Shown: one piece after another, positions 25,738-34,782 of the stretch | Numbering within the stretch: position 1 is the first letter of the stretch | Layout of the letters: each line of letters begins with the position of its first letter | Program-made: the position numbers and the translations under genes | From: Candidatus Zixiibacteriota bacterium | Lineage (GTDB): Bacteria; RBG-13-66-14; B26-G2; WVWN01 | Length of the DNA stretch: 64,000 bases | Assembly: GCA_011773985.1 (NCBI GenBank) | Contig: WVWN01000053.1 | Span: 98,478-162,477, forward strand | Direction: 5' to 3' | The notes under the pieces: model-generated | Told to the model about the DNA's origin: nothing | The model's input: the letters and a program-made list of their open reading frames with translations, nothing else | Databases searched by the model: none

Positions 25738-28167
25738 ATGCCCCGGTCTACGCGCGAATGGGCGGGACGGAACGGCTCGAGCCGTCGTCGTCCCGCTTGC
25801 CTGGCCGCCGCGTTCTTCGCCGGTGGGCTCGTCGTAGCGGCGCTGTACTCGCCGCCGTTCTGGGCGTTGGCCGTCGGCGCCGCGGCCTTCGCCTTAGCCG
25901 CCGTCGTATTTAACAAGCGCCGCGTCGCGACGTGGCTCGTATTGGCCGCGCTCGCGCCTGGCGGCGCCGCCTGGTACGTCGCGCGCGCCGATTACCTCTC
26001 CCCCGACGACGTCTCTTACCACCTGGACCGCCGCTTCCGCCCGACGGCGGCGGTCGTCGCCGGCGTCGTCGCCGACGACCCCGAACAGCGCCCCTACGGC
26101 ACGATATTCGCTTTAAAGGTAAAAAATATCGCGACCGCGGCCGGCACGACCCGCGTCTCCGGCCGGGCGCGGGTCTCCGTTTACGAAAACGTCGCCCTCC
26201 GCTACGGCGACGAGGTCGCTATACGGGGGAAGCTCGCCGCGCCCAAGCCGGCCCGGAACCCCGCGGGTTTCGACTATCGCGCGTACCTCCGGCGCCGCGG
26301 CATAACGGCGCTGGTCACGGCCGGCGGCGCGGAAGACGTGACGCTGCTCGGCCGCGGCCGCGGCAACCCGATACTAGCCGCCTCTTTCGCGGCAAGGCAT
26401 AAGGCCGCGTCGATATTGGATAGAGCCGTCGGCGGCGACGAGGCCGCGGTTCTGAAAGGCTTGACGCTGGGCAAGCGCGCGGAGATAGACCCGGCGATCG
26501 TGGAGGATTTTCGCGGCGCGGGCGCGGTCCACCTCCTCGCGATATCCGGCCTGCACGTCGGCCTGGTCGCCTTTCTATTATTCCTGGTCCTCGCCGGGAC
26601 GCGGATGCCGAGGGCGGCGGCCAACCTAACGGTGATGGCTTTCCTGCCGGCGTACGCGCTGATGACGGGATTCAACCCGCCCGTGGTCCGCGCGAGCGTG
26701 ATGGGGATACTGGCGCTTACGGCCGCGCTGCTGGACCGCGACGTCGACTTATTCAACATCCTCGCCGCTGCGGCCTTAATCCTACTGGTATATAACCCGC
26801 TCTACGTGGCCGACGTATCGTTCCTGTTGTCGTTCGCCGCGGTCTTCGCCATCGCGGCCCTCTACCGCCCGATAAATAAATTCCTCAGGCCCGTGCCCGG
26901 CCTCGTGAGGGAATCGCTCGCGGTAACCTGCGCCGCGCAGCTCGGCGTACTGCCGCTACAGCTCTACTTCTTCAATAGGTTTACGCCCACGGCGCTGGTC
27001 TCCAACCTCGTGATGGTTCCGCTTGCCGGGTGCGCCGTCGCGCTCGCGCTAATCACCATCATAACCGGCGCCGTCTGGCCCGCGCTCGGCGGCCTCTTCG
27101 GCGGCGCCGCCTGGCTCGGCGCGAAGGTGTTGATAACGGCGGGCCACTACTTCGCCTCGGGCCTCGAGCCCCTTACGCGGCTCTGGCCCGCGCTTGCGGA
27201 CGCGCCGGCCTTGGGGCCCCGGTGGGACTTGCAATTCTGGGTGGCGAGGCCGTCGCCTTTTCTCGTATTACTCATAATTCTTATAATCGGAACGGCCGCG
27301 GCGCGAAGGTGGCGGCCGCGGTTTGCGTTCGGCGCGGCGGCTGCGGGGTGCCTCGGCCTCTGGCTCGCGCCGAAGCTCGCGGCGCCGGACCTGCCGCTGC
27401 AGATAACTCTCCTGGACGTGGGGCAAGCGGACAGCGCGCTGGTGGAGTTTCCTAATGGGAAGACGATGGTCGTCGACGCGGGTTACGCCGGCGGCACCTA
27501 CGACGCCGGCGAGAGGGTCGTGGCGCCCGTGCTCCACGGTAAGGGTATTGATAAAATCGACTACCTCTGCGTGACGCACGGCGACGCGGACCACGCGGGC
27601 GGCGCCGCCTATTTAATCAGAAACTTCAACGTGGGCGAGTTGTGGTTCCCGGCCGACCCGAAGCGGAGCCGCGCCCTCGACGAGCTGGCCGAGGCGGCCG
27701 AAGCCGAGGGCGTTCGCAGGGTCGACGTCGCACCGCGATACGTAAAGGTCGCCGGCGTAGGCGTCGAGCGGGTTTGGCCGCCGTCCGGCGGCCGGACTGC
27801 CGAGCTAACGTCCAACGACTCTTCCACGGTGTTACGGCTGACCTGCGGCGACTTCACCGCCCTTTTGACGGGTGATGTCGAACGCCCGGCGCAGGAGTTT
27901 ATTCTTGAGACGGGGAAGGAGTTGGCCGCGGATGTCGTTAAGGTCCCGCACCACGGCTCGAGAGGTGCCGCGTCGGCGCCCTTCGTCGCCGCGGTCAACC
28001 CCCGCGTGGCCTTCTTCCCCACCAAGGCCGGCTCGGCGAAGTTCCCGGCGCGGGAGACGCTCGCTTTATACCGAAAAGCCGGCGCGCGTCCCTTCGCGGC
28101 CGGCGAAAACGGCGCCGCCGTCGTCCAAACCGACGGCCGGCGCCTTCGCGTTCGAACTATGTTTTAG
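25738..28167 (+). CDS. comEC: ComEC/Rec2 DNA-uptake channel
   Basis: 809 residues, full length. N-terminal membrane segments and an OB-like periplasmic domain (about 90-190) come first, then the multi-span Competence domain (about 215-500; HLLAISGLHVGLVAF) and a C-terminal metallo-beta-lactamase domain with THGDADHAGG and the later HHGS. ComEC carries one DNA strand across the inner membrane in natural transformation. No other com genes are nearby. The ATG is 4 bases after the yebC stop. Confidence 0.93.
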   Translation: MPRSTREWAGRNGSSRRRPACLAAAFFAGGLVVAALYSPPFWALAVGAAAFALAAVVFNKRRVATWLVLAALAPGGAAWYVARADYLSPDDVSYHLDRRFRPTAAVVAGVVADDPEQRPYGTIFALKVKNIATAAGTTRVSGRARVSVYENVALRYGDEVAIRGKLAAPKPARNPAGFDYRAYLRRRGITALVTAGGAEDVTLLGRGRGNPILAASFAARHKAASILDRAVGGDEAAVLKGLTLGKRAEIDPAIVEDFRGAGAVHLLAISGLHVGLVAFLLFLVLAGTRMPRAAANLTVMAFLPAYALMTGFNPPVVRASVMGILALTAALLDRDVDLFNILAAAALILLVYNPLYVADVSFLLSFAAVFAIAALYRPINKFLRPVPGLVRESLAVTCAAQLGVLPLQLYFFNRFTPTALVSNLVMVPLAGCAVALALITIITGAVWPALGGLFGGAAWLGAKVLITAGHYFASGLEPLTRLWPALADAPALGPRWDLQFWVARPSPFLVLLIILIIGTAAARRWRPRFAFGAAAAGCLGLWLAPKLAAPDLPLQITLLDVGQADSALVEFPNGKTMVVDAGYAGGTYDAGERVVAPVLHGKGIDKIDYLCVTHGDADHAGGAAYLIRNFNVGELWFPADPKRSRALDELAEAAEAEGVRRVDVAPRYVKVAGVGVERVWPPSGGRTAELTSNDSSTVLRLTCGDFTALLTGDVERPAQEFILETGKELAADVVKVPHHGSRGAASAPFVAAVNPRVAFFPTKAGSAKFPARETLALYRKAGARPFAAGENGAAVVQTDGRRLRVRTMF

Positions 28168-28198
28168 GGGCACTGCCGGCCCGCGGGCACGCCCGCTA

Positions 28199-28729
28199 TC
28201 ACGCCGGCGGCGAAAGAAGCCGTTTTATAATTTCTTCCAATTTCTCCTCCCCGATATAGCCGTCCCGCTTCGTGTCCAAGTTGCCGTCGCGGTCGTAAAT
28301 AATTATGGTAGGGAGGCCCATGATAGCGTAGTCGCCCTTCATCTCGTCGGTCCCGCGGACGTTCACGTAGTTCATGCCGACCTTGGCCGCGTACGGCGGC
28401 ACGTCTTTGTCGGGGTTGTCGTCGAATGTAATGCCCACGATCGTAAGGCCCTGGTCGCGGTACTTCTCCTGCAGCTTTATGAGGTGCGGGATTTCCCTCT
28501 TACACGGGCCGCACCACGTCGCCCAAAAGTCGAGGATGAGGACCTGGCCCTTATAATTGGCCACCTTGAAATCGGAGGCACATATCAGCGAGAAGCCCTC
28601 CGGGGGTTCGGCGGGTGCCGCGGCCTCGCCGCCGGGCGGCACGGCTTCTTCGCGTTTAACCTTACAGGCCGAGCATAGAGATACGCAAGTAACGAATACG
28701 GTTAACCAAATCAGGTATCCACGCGGCAT
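28199..28729 (-). CDS. TlpA-like thiol-disulfide lipoprotein
   Basis: 176 residues with a lipoprotein signal (hydrophobic 6-19, lipobox LCSAC) and a thioredoxin-fold domain containing WCGPC. TlpA/ResA-type proteins reduce disulfides in the periplasm, for example in cytochrome c maturation or oxidative defence. GGAGG precedes the ATG. Convergent with comEC; upstream is an AT-rich stretch (28730-28790) likely to hold its promoter. Confidence 0.88.
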   Translation of the reverse strand: MPRGYLIWLTVFVTCVSLCSACKVKREEAVPPGGEAAAPAEPPEGFSLICASDFKVANYKGQVLILDFWATWCGPCKREIPHLIKLQEKYRDQGLTIVGITFDDNPDKDVPPYAAKVGMNYVNVRGTDEMKGDYAIMGLPTIIIYDRDGNLDTKRDGYIGEEKLEEIIKRLLSPPA

Positions 28730-28839
28730 AGAAAATACCTCCTATTTATATGGTATATTAACATAGAGGGCCGTTAACGGGGAAGGGTTAAAAAAAAGAA
28801 CGGCCGCAACCGTTCCGAACGTAAAAAATCGAACCCTCG

Positions 28840-29064
28840 TCATTTATGGACCGAATCCATTACGCGCGCGAAGATGTGCGCCGCCCTTTCCGGGGAAAGC
28901 GCCGCGCGCGGCGCCAACCGCTCGAGCAACCGCCCCAATCGGGTTTGGAGGTAGTAGCTGCCTTTATTTGGTTCCTTATTTAAAATGCGGGCGGGCGATG
29001 CGTTCTTTTTACGAACATCCTCCTCGGTTAACCTTCTAACCGCGGACGAAACCTTTGTCGGCAT
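28840..29064 (-). CDS. Small basic protein of unknown function
   Basis: 74 residues, not recognised. Rich in Arg/Lys and Ala, predicted helical, with a mid-segment GSYYLQTRLGRLLERLAPR. GGAGG lies 6 bases before the ATG, which is why I accept it as real. It is not in an obvious operon: it lies between the TlpA-like gene (same strand, 110 bases away) and the divergent UDP-sugar dehydrogenase. It could be nucleic-acid-binding, but nothing specific supports that. Confidence 0.6.
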   Translation of the reverse strand: MPTKVSSAVRRLTEEDVRKKNASPARILNKEPNKGSYYLQTRLGRLLERLAPRAALSPERAAHIFARVMDSVHK

Positions 29065-29203
29065 TTCAAACCTCCGTTAAAATATCGTCACCTCCTGCGA
29101 CAGAAACCTACGAATAACCCATGACGCCTTTCATCTTATTGGTGCAAATTCGACCCTCTACGTTACAGCCTTAGTTCGACGGGCGGGCCGCAAGGAGAAA
29201 AAA

Positions 29204-30523
29204 ATGACTTACGAAGGACTACGGGAAAAGATAGCAGGGCGAACAGCGCGTGTCGGCGTCGTGGGGCTGGGCTACGTGGGCTTACCGCTGGCCGTGGCCT
29301 ACGTCGACGCCGGCTACCGCGTTATCGGTTACGACGTCGACGCCGACAAGGTCGCGAGCCTTAAGGCGGGCCGGTCTTACATTGGCGACGTGGCCGACGA
29401 ACGGCTGGCCGCGGCGGCCGCGAGCGGTGCCCTCGAGGCGACCGCGGACCCAGCACGTCTGCGCGAGGCCGACGTCGTAGCCATATGCGTCCCGACGCCG
29501 CTCACGCCCGACAAAAAGCCGGACCTCTCGTTCCTCGTCGATACCGCCGAGAAGCTATCCACAAATCTACGCGCGGGTCAACTCGTTATCGTCGAATCCA
29601 CCGTTTACCCCGGCGCAACGCGGGGCGTAGTTCTGCCCATACTCGAAACAAGCGGCCTCGCCGCCAGCCGCGACTTCTGGCTCGCCTTCTCGCCCGAGCG
29701 CGTCGACCCCGGCAATAAGGCCTTCCCGCTCAGAGAAATCCCCACCGTCGTGGGCGGCATCGACGAGGCTGCTACCCAACTCGCCGCGGCCTTCTACGAG
29801 CCCGTAGTCGCGGAGGTCGTAAAAGTTTCCTCGGCCGAAGCCGCGGAAATGTCTAAGCTCCTCGAAAATACGTATCGCGCCGTAAACATCGCCCTCGTGA
29901 ACGAACTCAAAGTAATATGTCACAAGATGGGGTTGGACGCGTTCGAGGTAATCGAGGCCGCGGCCTCGAAGCCTTACGGCTTCCAAAAATTCATACCCGG
30001 CCCGGGCGTCGGCGGCCACTGCATCCCCATCGACCCTTATTATCTCGCGTGGCGTGCCCGCCAATTCGGCCACGAGAGCCGCTTCGTCGAACTCGCCGGC
30101 CAGGTGAACGACGAGATGCCCGCGTACGTAGTCTTCCGCCTGGAGGGGGCCCTCCGCGAACGAGGCCGAGAGCTTTCCGGCGCGAACGTACTATTACTGG
30201 GGGTAGCATACAAGGCCAACGTCGACGACCTCCGCGAATCGCCCGCCCTCGTCATCGTCGACCTCCTGCGCCGGCGAGGTGCCGACGTAGCCTATACCGA
30301 CCCGTACGCGCCGGCCCTGCCCAAAACGCGAAAGTACGACTTCGGCCTGACGTCAACGCCGCTCACCGCCCAAGCGTTAAAGAGTTACGACGCCGTCGTC
30401 CTAACGACGGACCATACGGCGCTGGACTACGACCTCGTATTCCGCGAGGCGCGCCTCGTCGTCGACGCGCGGGGCGTCGCGCGCCGCCTCGGGTACGCCG
30501 GCGACAACGTCGTGACCGCGTGA
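29204..30523 (+). CDS. UDP-N-acetylhexosamine 6-dehydrogenase
   Basis: 439 residues, UDP-glucose/UDP-ManNAc dehydrogenase superfamily. NAD-binding GLGYVGLPLA is at about 21-30; the central and UDP-binding domains follow; the catalytic Cys is in GVGGHCIPIDPYYLAW. The long N-terminus and the GHCIPIDPYY form fit the WbpA/TviB/WecC group, which oxidises UDP-GlcNAc or UDP-ManNAc to the uronic acid for surface polysaccharides. AAGGAG precedes the ATG. Stand-alone gene ending in a terminator. Confidence 0.88.
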   Translation: MTYEGLREKIAGRTARVGVVGLGYVGLPLAVAYVDAGYRVIGYDVDADKVASLKAGRSYIGDVADERLAAAAASGALEATADPARLREADVVAICVPTPLTPDKKPDLSFLVDTAEKLSTNLRAGQLVIVESTVYPGATRGVVLPILETSGLAASRDFWLAFSPERVDPGNKAFPLREIPTVVGGIDEAATQLAAAFYEPVVAEVVKVSSAEAAEMSKLLENTYRAVNIALVNELKVICHKMGLDAFEVIEAAASKPYGFQKFIPGPGVGGHCIPIDPYYLAWRARQFGHESRFVELAGQVNDEMPAYVVFRLEGALRERGRELSGANVLLLGVAYKANVDDLRESPALVIVDLLRRRGADVAYTDPYAPALPKTRKYDFGLTSTPLTAQALKSYDAVVLTTDHTALDYDLVFREARLVVDARGVARRLGYAGDNVVTA

Positions 30524-30556
30524 ACGCGCCCCGGCACGCGGGCGCGGACCCAAAAT

Positions 30557-30574
30557 ACCGGCCCTACGGCCGGT
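30557..30574. terminator. Terminator hairpin between convergent genes
   Basis: A 7-bp stem ACCGGCC / GGCCGGT with a CTAC loop is followed on the plus strand by a T-rich stretch (TTCTCCTTTAT) and on the minus strand by ATTTTG, so it may stop transcription from both sides. Confidence 0.55.
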
Positions 30575-30602
30575 TCTCCTTTATAAATAATTCCGGCGAA
30601 CG

Positions 30603-31112
30603 TCACGCCCCCGGAAACGCGAACGGCTCGAAGCGGTCCTTGCTCGCTTTGCAGACGGGGCAGACCTCGGGCGGCGCTTCGCGTGCGGCCAAGTAGCCGC
30701 AAACGCGGCAGCGCCAAACTTTTATTCCGGCGCCGGCCTTTTCCGCCCTCGGTTTATATTGGGGCCGGTCCTCCTTCTTGGCCGGCCGGCGCTCCGGGAT
30801 GGCGCCGGCCTCCTTTTTACCCGCGAGAACGTCGCCGGAGACGTAGAGGCCGCAGTAACACGCGTCGTAGTCGGCGAGGTCCGCGTCGCGGTAGTCGCAA
30901 GGGCAGATGACGTCGAGGTCCTCCTCGCGGGTCCCCGTGGCGCGCCGGCACGGGCACGCGGCGTAGCCGTAGCGTTCGACGTTCGTGAGGAGCCCTTCCA
31001 CCAGCGCGCGCGTAAACTCGCGGTCGGGATTTAAGTGATAGCCGCCGGCCTCAGCCTCGCGCGCGAGCTTTTCGTATTGCGCGTCAACCTCTTTGGACTC
31101 GAACTGGGCCAT
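30603..31112 (-). CDS. Ferredoxin:thioredoxin reductase catalytic domain fused to rubredoxin
   Basis: 169 residues. The first 110 match the FTR catalytic chain: CPC-X14-CPC-X12-CYC supplies the 4Fe-4S cluster and the redox disulfide that reduce thioredoxin-like proteins. After a charged linker (about 105-135) comes a rubredoxin-like domain with two iron-binding pairs, CRVCGY and CPVCKA. Rubredoxin would feed electrons directly to the FTR site in place of a separate ferredoxin or variable subunit. It is the last gene of the hydrogenase maturation operon and lies 11 bases after a glutaredoxin, its likely substrate. Confidence 0.88.
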   Translation of the reverse strand: MAQFESKEVDAQYEKLAREAEAGGYHLNPDREFTRALVEGLLTNVERYGYAACPCRRATGTREEDLDVICPCDYRDADLADYDACYCGLYVSGDVLAGKKEAGAIPERRPAKKEDRPQYKPRAEKAGAGIKVWRCRVCGYLAAREAPPEVCPVCKASKDRFEPFAFPGA

Positions 31113-31123
31113 ACCTTGCCCCC

Positions 31124-31399
31124 TTACACGTTCAACAACTTTTTTATTTCATCGGGGCGGAAGCCGACGACGTAACCGTTTTCAGTAATCAACGTCGGGT
31201 AACTCGCCCGCCCCGCAAGGGCCGCAATCTCGGCCTCAACCTCGTCCTGGCGCGCGGGCGCCGCCAAATCCACGTACTCGTAATCGTACGTGACGCCCAA
31301 CTCCGCGAGCAGCGCCCGCGTCTTCTTGCACCATACGCAAGTCGACAACGCGTACAACCTAACGTCGCCCCGGTCCACTGTGCCTGCTACGTGTTCCAT
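31124..31399 (-). CDS. Glutaredoxin-like protein
   Basis: 91 residues with the active-site pair CVWC at about 21-24 and the cis-Pro segment SYPTLI. Glutaredoxin/NrdH fold, cytoplasmic dithiol carrier. It is directly followed by the FTR-rubredoxin gene, suggesting reduction by ferredoxin/rubredoxin rather than by glutathione. Upstream neighbour is hypB on the same strand. Confidence 0.88.
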   Translation of the reverse strand: MEHVAGTVDRGDVRLYALSTCVWCKKTRALLAELGVTYDYEYVDLAAPARQDEVEAEIAALAGRASYPTLITENGYVVGFRPDEIKKLLNV

Positions 31400-31438
31400 A
31401 ATCGTCCTTTCTCCGCAGGATTAAATTCCACCCCGCCG

Positions 31439-32098
31439 TTAGCGGCCGACGAGCCGGCCTCTGACATATTCCACCCACGACCCAACGCCGTCACACGTCT
31501 TCGCCGACGCCTCGAATACAGCCAGGCCGGCGTTTACGGCCGCGACGTTTCTCCTCAGAACGTCTAAGTCCACGTCGAGATGGGGAAGTAAATCGGTTTT
31601 ATTTACGACGACCGCGTTCGCCTCGCGGAAGGCGAGCGGGTACTTGAGCGGCTTATCCTCGCCCTCGGCGAGCGATAAAACCACGACCTTCTCGTTCTCG
31701 CCGATGTTGAACTCCGCCGGGCAAACGAGGTTGCCAACGTTCTCGACGAAAACGGTCTTTAGGTCGTCGAGCGGTAGCTCCTCGAGCGCGGCGCGTATGA
31801 GGTTGGGCGCGAGGTGGCAGTCGCCGCCGAAGGGGCCGGTGTTTATCTGGACCACCGGGACGCCGAAGCGCTGGAGCCTTTCCGCGTCGGCCGTAGTCGC
31901 GATGTCGCCCTCGATAACACCCGGTTTAAGGTCGGCCGCGGCGGCCTCGAACGTCCGCTCCAGTAGCAACGTCTTGCCCGAGCCGGGCGAACCGATGATA
32001 TTAATCGCATAAACGCCATTACGGGCCAGGAGCCGCGCGATCTCCTCCGCCAACTTCTCGTGCGCCTCGAGTACCTTTTTGACGATCTTTATCTCCAT
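31439..32098 (-). CDS. hypB: Hydrogenase nickel incorporation GTPase
   Basis: 219 residues, SIMIBI GTPase that delivers Ni to [NiFe] hydrogenase with HypA. P-loop GSPGSGKT at about 35-42, metal/GTPase region FGGDCHLAPN, and base-recognition NKTD. It lacks the His-rich N-terminal metal store seen in some HypB proteins. I prefer the ATG at 32098; a TTG at 32104 is also in frame. Confidence 0.94.
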   Translation of the reverse strand: MEIKIVKKVLEAHEKLAEEIARLLARNGVYAINIIGSPGSGKTLLLERTFEAAAADLKPGVIEGDIATTADAERLQRFGVPVVQINTGPFGGDCHLAPNLIRAALEELPLDDLKTVFVENVGNLVCPAEFNIGENEKVVVLSLAEGEDKPLKYPLAFREANAVVVNKTDLLPHLDVDLDVLRRNVAAVNAGLAVFEASAKTCDGVGSWVEYVRGRLVGR

Positions 32099-32105
32099 TT
32101 TCAAA

Positions 32106-32462
32106 TTACCCCGTCTCGTCCCGCACCTCGAGCGAATCTATCAACAGCTCCCGGCCCGACGTTATCTCGAGCTCGGGCGAACCGCACACCGCGCAAACGA
32201 ACGGCAGGACCTCGAAGGTCAACTTTTCGCCGCAGCCGCGGCACCTTCCCAATACCGGCACCTCCTCGACCTCGAGCCGCGCAGACTCCAACGCCGTCCC
32301 CTTGGTCAAGGCGTCGAAGTAAAACGTCATCGCCTCGGCCACGAACGTCGTCAGCGCGCCGAGCTTCAAGTGCACTACCGTAACCCTGCCCGCGACGCCC
32401 AAGCGCTCGACCTCCGCTTGAAGTTGTGTCACCAGACTGCTGACTACCGGGAGCTCGTGCAC
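32106..32462 (-). CDS. hypA: Hydrogenase nickel metallochaperone HypA
   Basis: 118 residues. It begins (M)HE, the essential Ni-binding start, and carries the zinc site as two CxxC pairs (CRGC, CAVC). It starts at GTG, overlapping no gene but only 1 base after the hypE stop. Confidence 0.94.
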   Translation of the reverse strand: MHELPVVSSLVTQLQAEVERLGVAGRVTVVHLKLGALTTFVAEAMTFYFDALTKGTALESARLEVEEVPVLGRCRGCGEKLTFEVLPFVCAVCGSPELEITSGRELLIDSLEVRDETG

Positions 32463-32463
32463 C

Positions 32464-33474
32464 TCAGCATATCCTCGGCAGCTGGTCCGCGAGCGGCATC
32501 TCCAGAATGCGTGTCCCGCCGACGACGGTTCGCACGAAGACGCGTTTGGGCTCGGCTACGACTTCGCCGATAATCGCCGCGCGTTCGCCGAGCGGGTGGC
32601 GCCGCATCGCCGCGACGAGCGCCTCCGCCTCCTCCGCCGGTGCCACCGCGACTACCTTTCCCTCGTTGGCTACGAGGTAGGGGTCGAGCCCCAAAATCTC
32701 GCACACGGCGACGACGTCCTCGTTCAACGGTACGTTTTCCTCGTAAATCTCGATGCCGACGCCGTTCGCCGCCGCGGCCTCGTTGAGCGCCGCGGCCAAG
32801 CCGCCGCGCGTCGGGTCGCGCATAAACTTTATACGCGGAGCCGCCTCGCGCATTACCGCGCACAGTTCGCCCAAAGGTGCGCAATCGCTCTCGAGCGGCG
32901 TCTCGAGCTTGAATTGCTCCCGCGCGACCATGACGGCGACGCCGTGGTCCCCGAGGGTCCCGCTCAAGATGACGGCGTCGCCCGCCTCGAGCGGCGCCCG
33001 CGCCGGCCCAACGCCCTCGTACACGCCGACGCCCGCGGTCGTTATGAACATGCCGTCGGCCTCGCCCCGCGCGACGACCTTCGTGTCGCCGCAGGCGACG
33101 GCGACGTTCGCCTCTCGCGCTGCAGCCGCCATCGACGTTACGACGCGCTCGAGCGTCGCCAACGGCAAACCCTCCTCTAACGTGAAGCTCGCGGCCAAGT
33201 AGCGGGGTACCGCGCCCATAACGGCAAGGTCGTTCACGGTCCCGCACACCGCGAGCTTGCCGACGTCGCCGCCGGGGAAGAAGAGCGGCTTGACGACGTA
33301 GGCATCCGTGGTGAACGCGATCTGCCCGGGGGGAAGTTCCAGCGTCGCGGCGTCGTCGAGGTCGCGCAAGGCCGGGTTGTCGAAGCGGCGCGCGAACAGG
33401 TCGGCCACCAACCGCCGCATAAGGAGGCCGCCGGAACCGTGACCCATTTGTATTAATTCTTCACTCATATCCAT
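32464..33474 (-). CDS. hypE: Hydrogenase maturation protein HypE
   Basis: 336 residues, PurM/AIR-synthase-like ATPase that dehydrates the C-terminal thiocarboxamide to thiocyanate, the CN source for the NiFe site. It opens with the HGSGG motif and ends in the required C-terminal PRIC. It overlaps the hypD end by 14 bases. Confidence 0.95.
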   Translation of the reverse strand: MDMSEELIQMGHGSGGLLMRRLVADLFARRFDNPALRDLDDAATLELPPGQIAFTTDAYVVKPLFFPGGDVGKLAVCGTVNDLAVMGAVPRYLAASFTLEEGLPLATLERVVTSMAAAAREANVAVACGDTKVVARGEADGMFITTAGVGVYEGVGPARAPLEAGDAVILSGTLGDHGVAVMVAREQFKLETPLESDCAPLGELCAVMREAAPRIKFMRDPTRGGLAAALNEAAAANGVGIEIYEENVPLNEDVVAVCEILGLDPYLVANEGKVVAVAPAEEAEALVAAMRRHPLGERAAIIGEVVAEPKRVFVRTVVGGTRILEMPLADQLPRIC

Positions 33475-34552
33475 ATTTGAACGCCGCGGCGCAGCTCCCC
33501 TCGGAGGAAACCATGCACGGCCCGACCGGCGCCCCGGGCGTACACCGGCCCCCGAAGAGCGCGCAATCCGCCGGCACCTTTACGCCGGTCAGAACGTCGC
33601 CGCAGATGCAGCCGCAGTCGGGCACCGTCTCTTCCGGTTCGACGTCAATGGCCCGCGCGGCGTCGAACGCCGCGTACTCTTCGCGCAGCGCCGAGCCGCT
33701 CGCCGGCAACTCGCCCAGACCCCGCCACCGCGAGTCGCAAACCTCGAACACCTCCGCCAAAAGCTCCTGCGCCCGCCGGTTCCCCGCCGTTTTGACGACC
33801 CGCGAATACTGGTTGTCGACGCGCCGCTCGCCGTCGGCGTATTGCGTTAATAATAAATAAATACCCTGCAAGATATCAACGGGCTCGAAGCCGGCGACGG
33901 CGCACGCCAGCTCGTAGCCGTCGGCGACGAAGTCGTAGGCGCTCGAGCCGATGATGGCGCTCACGTGGGCCGGGCAGAGAAAGCCGTCGAGGGCGAGGTC
34001 TTCCTTCTCGCACAACGCCCGCATCGCCGGCGGTATCAATTTGTGGGCCGTGAGGACGAAAAAATTCCCCACCCCCTCGGCCGCGGCGGCCTTGACGGTG
34101 GCCGCGACGGTGGGAGACGTCGTCTCGAAACCGACGGCCAAGAATACCACCTTGCGCGCCGGCTCGGCCCGGGCGAGGTCCAGAGCATCCCGCGCCGAAT
34201 AGACTACGCGCACGTTGGCGCCCTCGGCCTGCAGCCGAAAAAGGTCCGCCGAGCTGCCGGGAACGCGCATCATGTCGCCGAAGGTCGCGACGGTGACGCC
34301 CGGCGTACGGGCGAGCGCGACGGCGTGGTCGACGTACTCCTTGGGCGTCACGCATACCGGGCAACCCGGCCCCGACACCAAACCGACGTTCGGCGGCAGC
34401 AACCTCTTCAGGCCGTAGCGCGCGATCGCCATCGTGTGCGTACCGCAGACCTCCATGAACGCAAACTCGCGGCCCGCGGGCGTAACGTACTCTATCGCTT
34501 GCGCCACTTTCCGTGCCCGCGCCGGGTCGCGGAATTCGTCTAAATATTTCAA
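33461..34552 (-). CDS. hypD: Hydrogenase maturation protein HypD
   Basis: 363 residues from a TTG that overlaps the hypC stop (TTGA) and gives the family start MKYLDEFRDP; upstream sequence in this frame is only a shadow of hypC and hypF. HypD is the iron-sulfur scaffold on which Fe(CN)2CO is assembled with HypC. Signature Cys are present: CGTH, GPGCPVCVTP, CGCICGDVLTG, and the final GPCMVSSEGSCAA. Confidence 0.94.
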   Translation of the reverse strand: MKYLDEFRDPARARKVAQAIEYVTPAGREFAFMEVCGTHTMAIARYGLKRLLPPNVGLVSGPGCPVCVTPKEYVDHAVALARTPGVTVATFGDMMRVPGSSADLFRLQAEGANVRVVYSARDALDLARAEPARKVVFLAVGFETTSPTVAATVKAAAAEGVGNFFVLTAHKLIPPAMRALCEKEDLALDGFLCPAHVSAIIGSSAYDFVADGYELACAVAGFEPVDILQGIYLLLTQYADGERRVDNQYSRVVKTAGNRRAQELLAEVFEVCDSRWRGLGELPASGSALREEYAAFDAARAIDVEPEETVPDCGCICGDVLTGVKVPADCALFGGRCTPGAPVGPCMVSSEGSCAAAFKYGYE

Positions 34553-34779
34553 GGCGCGCGCCCCGTATCTAAGCCCATCGCGTCGAGAAGCTCGAGCGTC
34601 TCCTGCGCCTCCTCCTCGTCGAGGACCTCTATGGCGAAGCCGGCGTGCACGATCACGTAGTCGCCGACGCGGGCCTCCGGCGCGAGCGAGAGGTCGCACT
34701 CCTGGCGGACCTGCGCCATCTCGACCGTGGCCGTCGTTCCCTCTACCTCGATTATCTTCATCGGTACGCCCAAGCACAT
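34549..34779 (-). CDS. hypC: Hydrogenase assembly chaperone HypC
   Basis: 76 residues beginning MCLGVPMK; the Cys right after Met carries the Fe(CN)2CO unit with HypD and binds the hydrogenase large subunit precursor. Its stop overlaps the hypD start. Confidence 0.95.
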   Translation of the reverse strand: MCLGVPMKIIEVEGTTATVEMAQVRQECDLSLAPEARVGDYVIVHAGFAIEVLDEEEAQETLELLDAMGLDTGRAP

Positions 34780-34782
34780 ATT

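Noticed and set aside
34553-34777. N-terminal extension of HypD
   Set aside because: It reads through hypC in another frame; HypD proteins start MKYxDEFRDP as given by TTG 34552.
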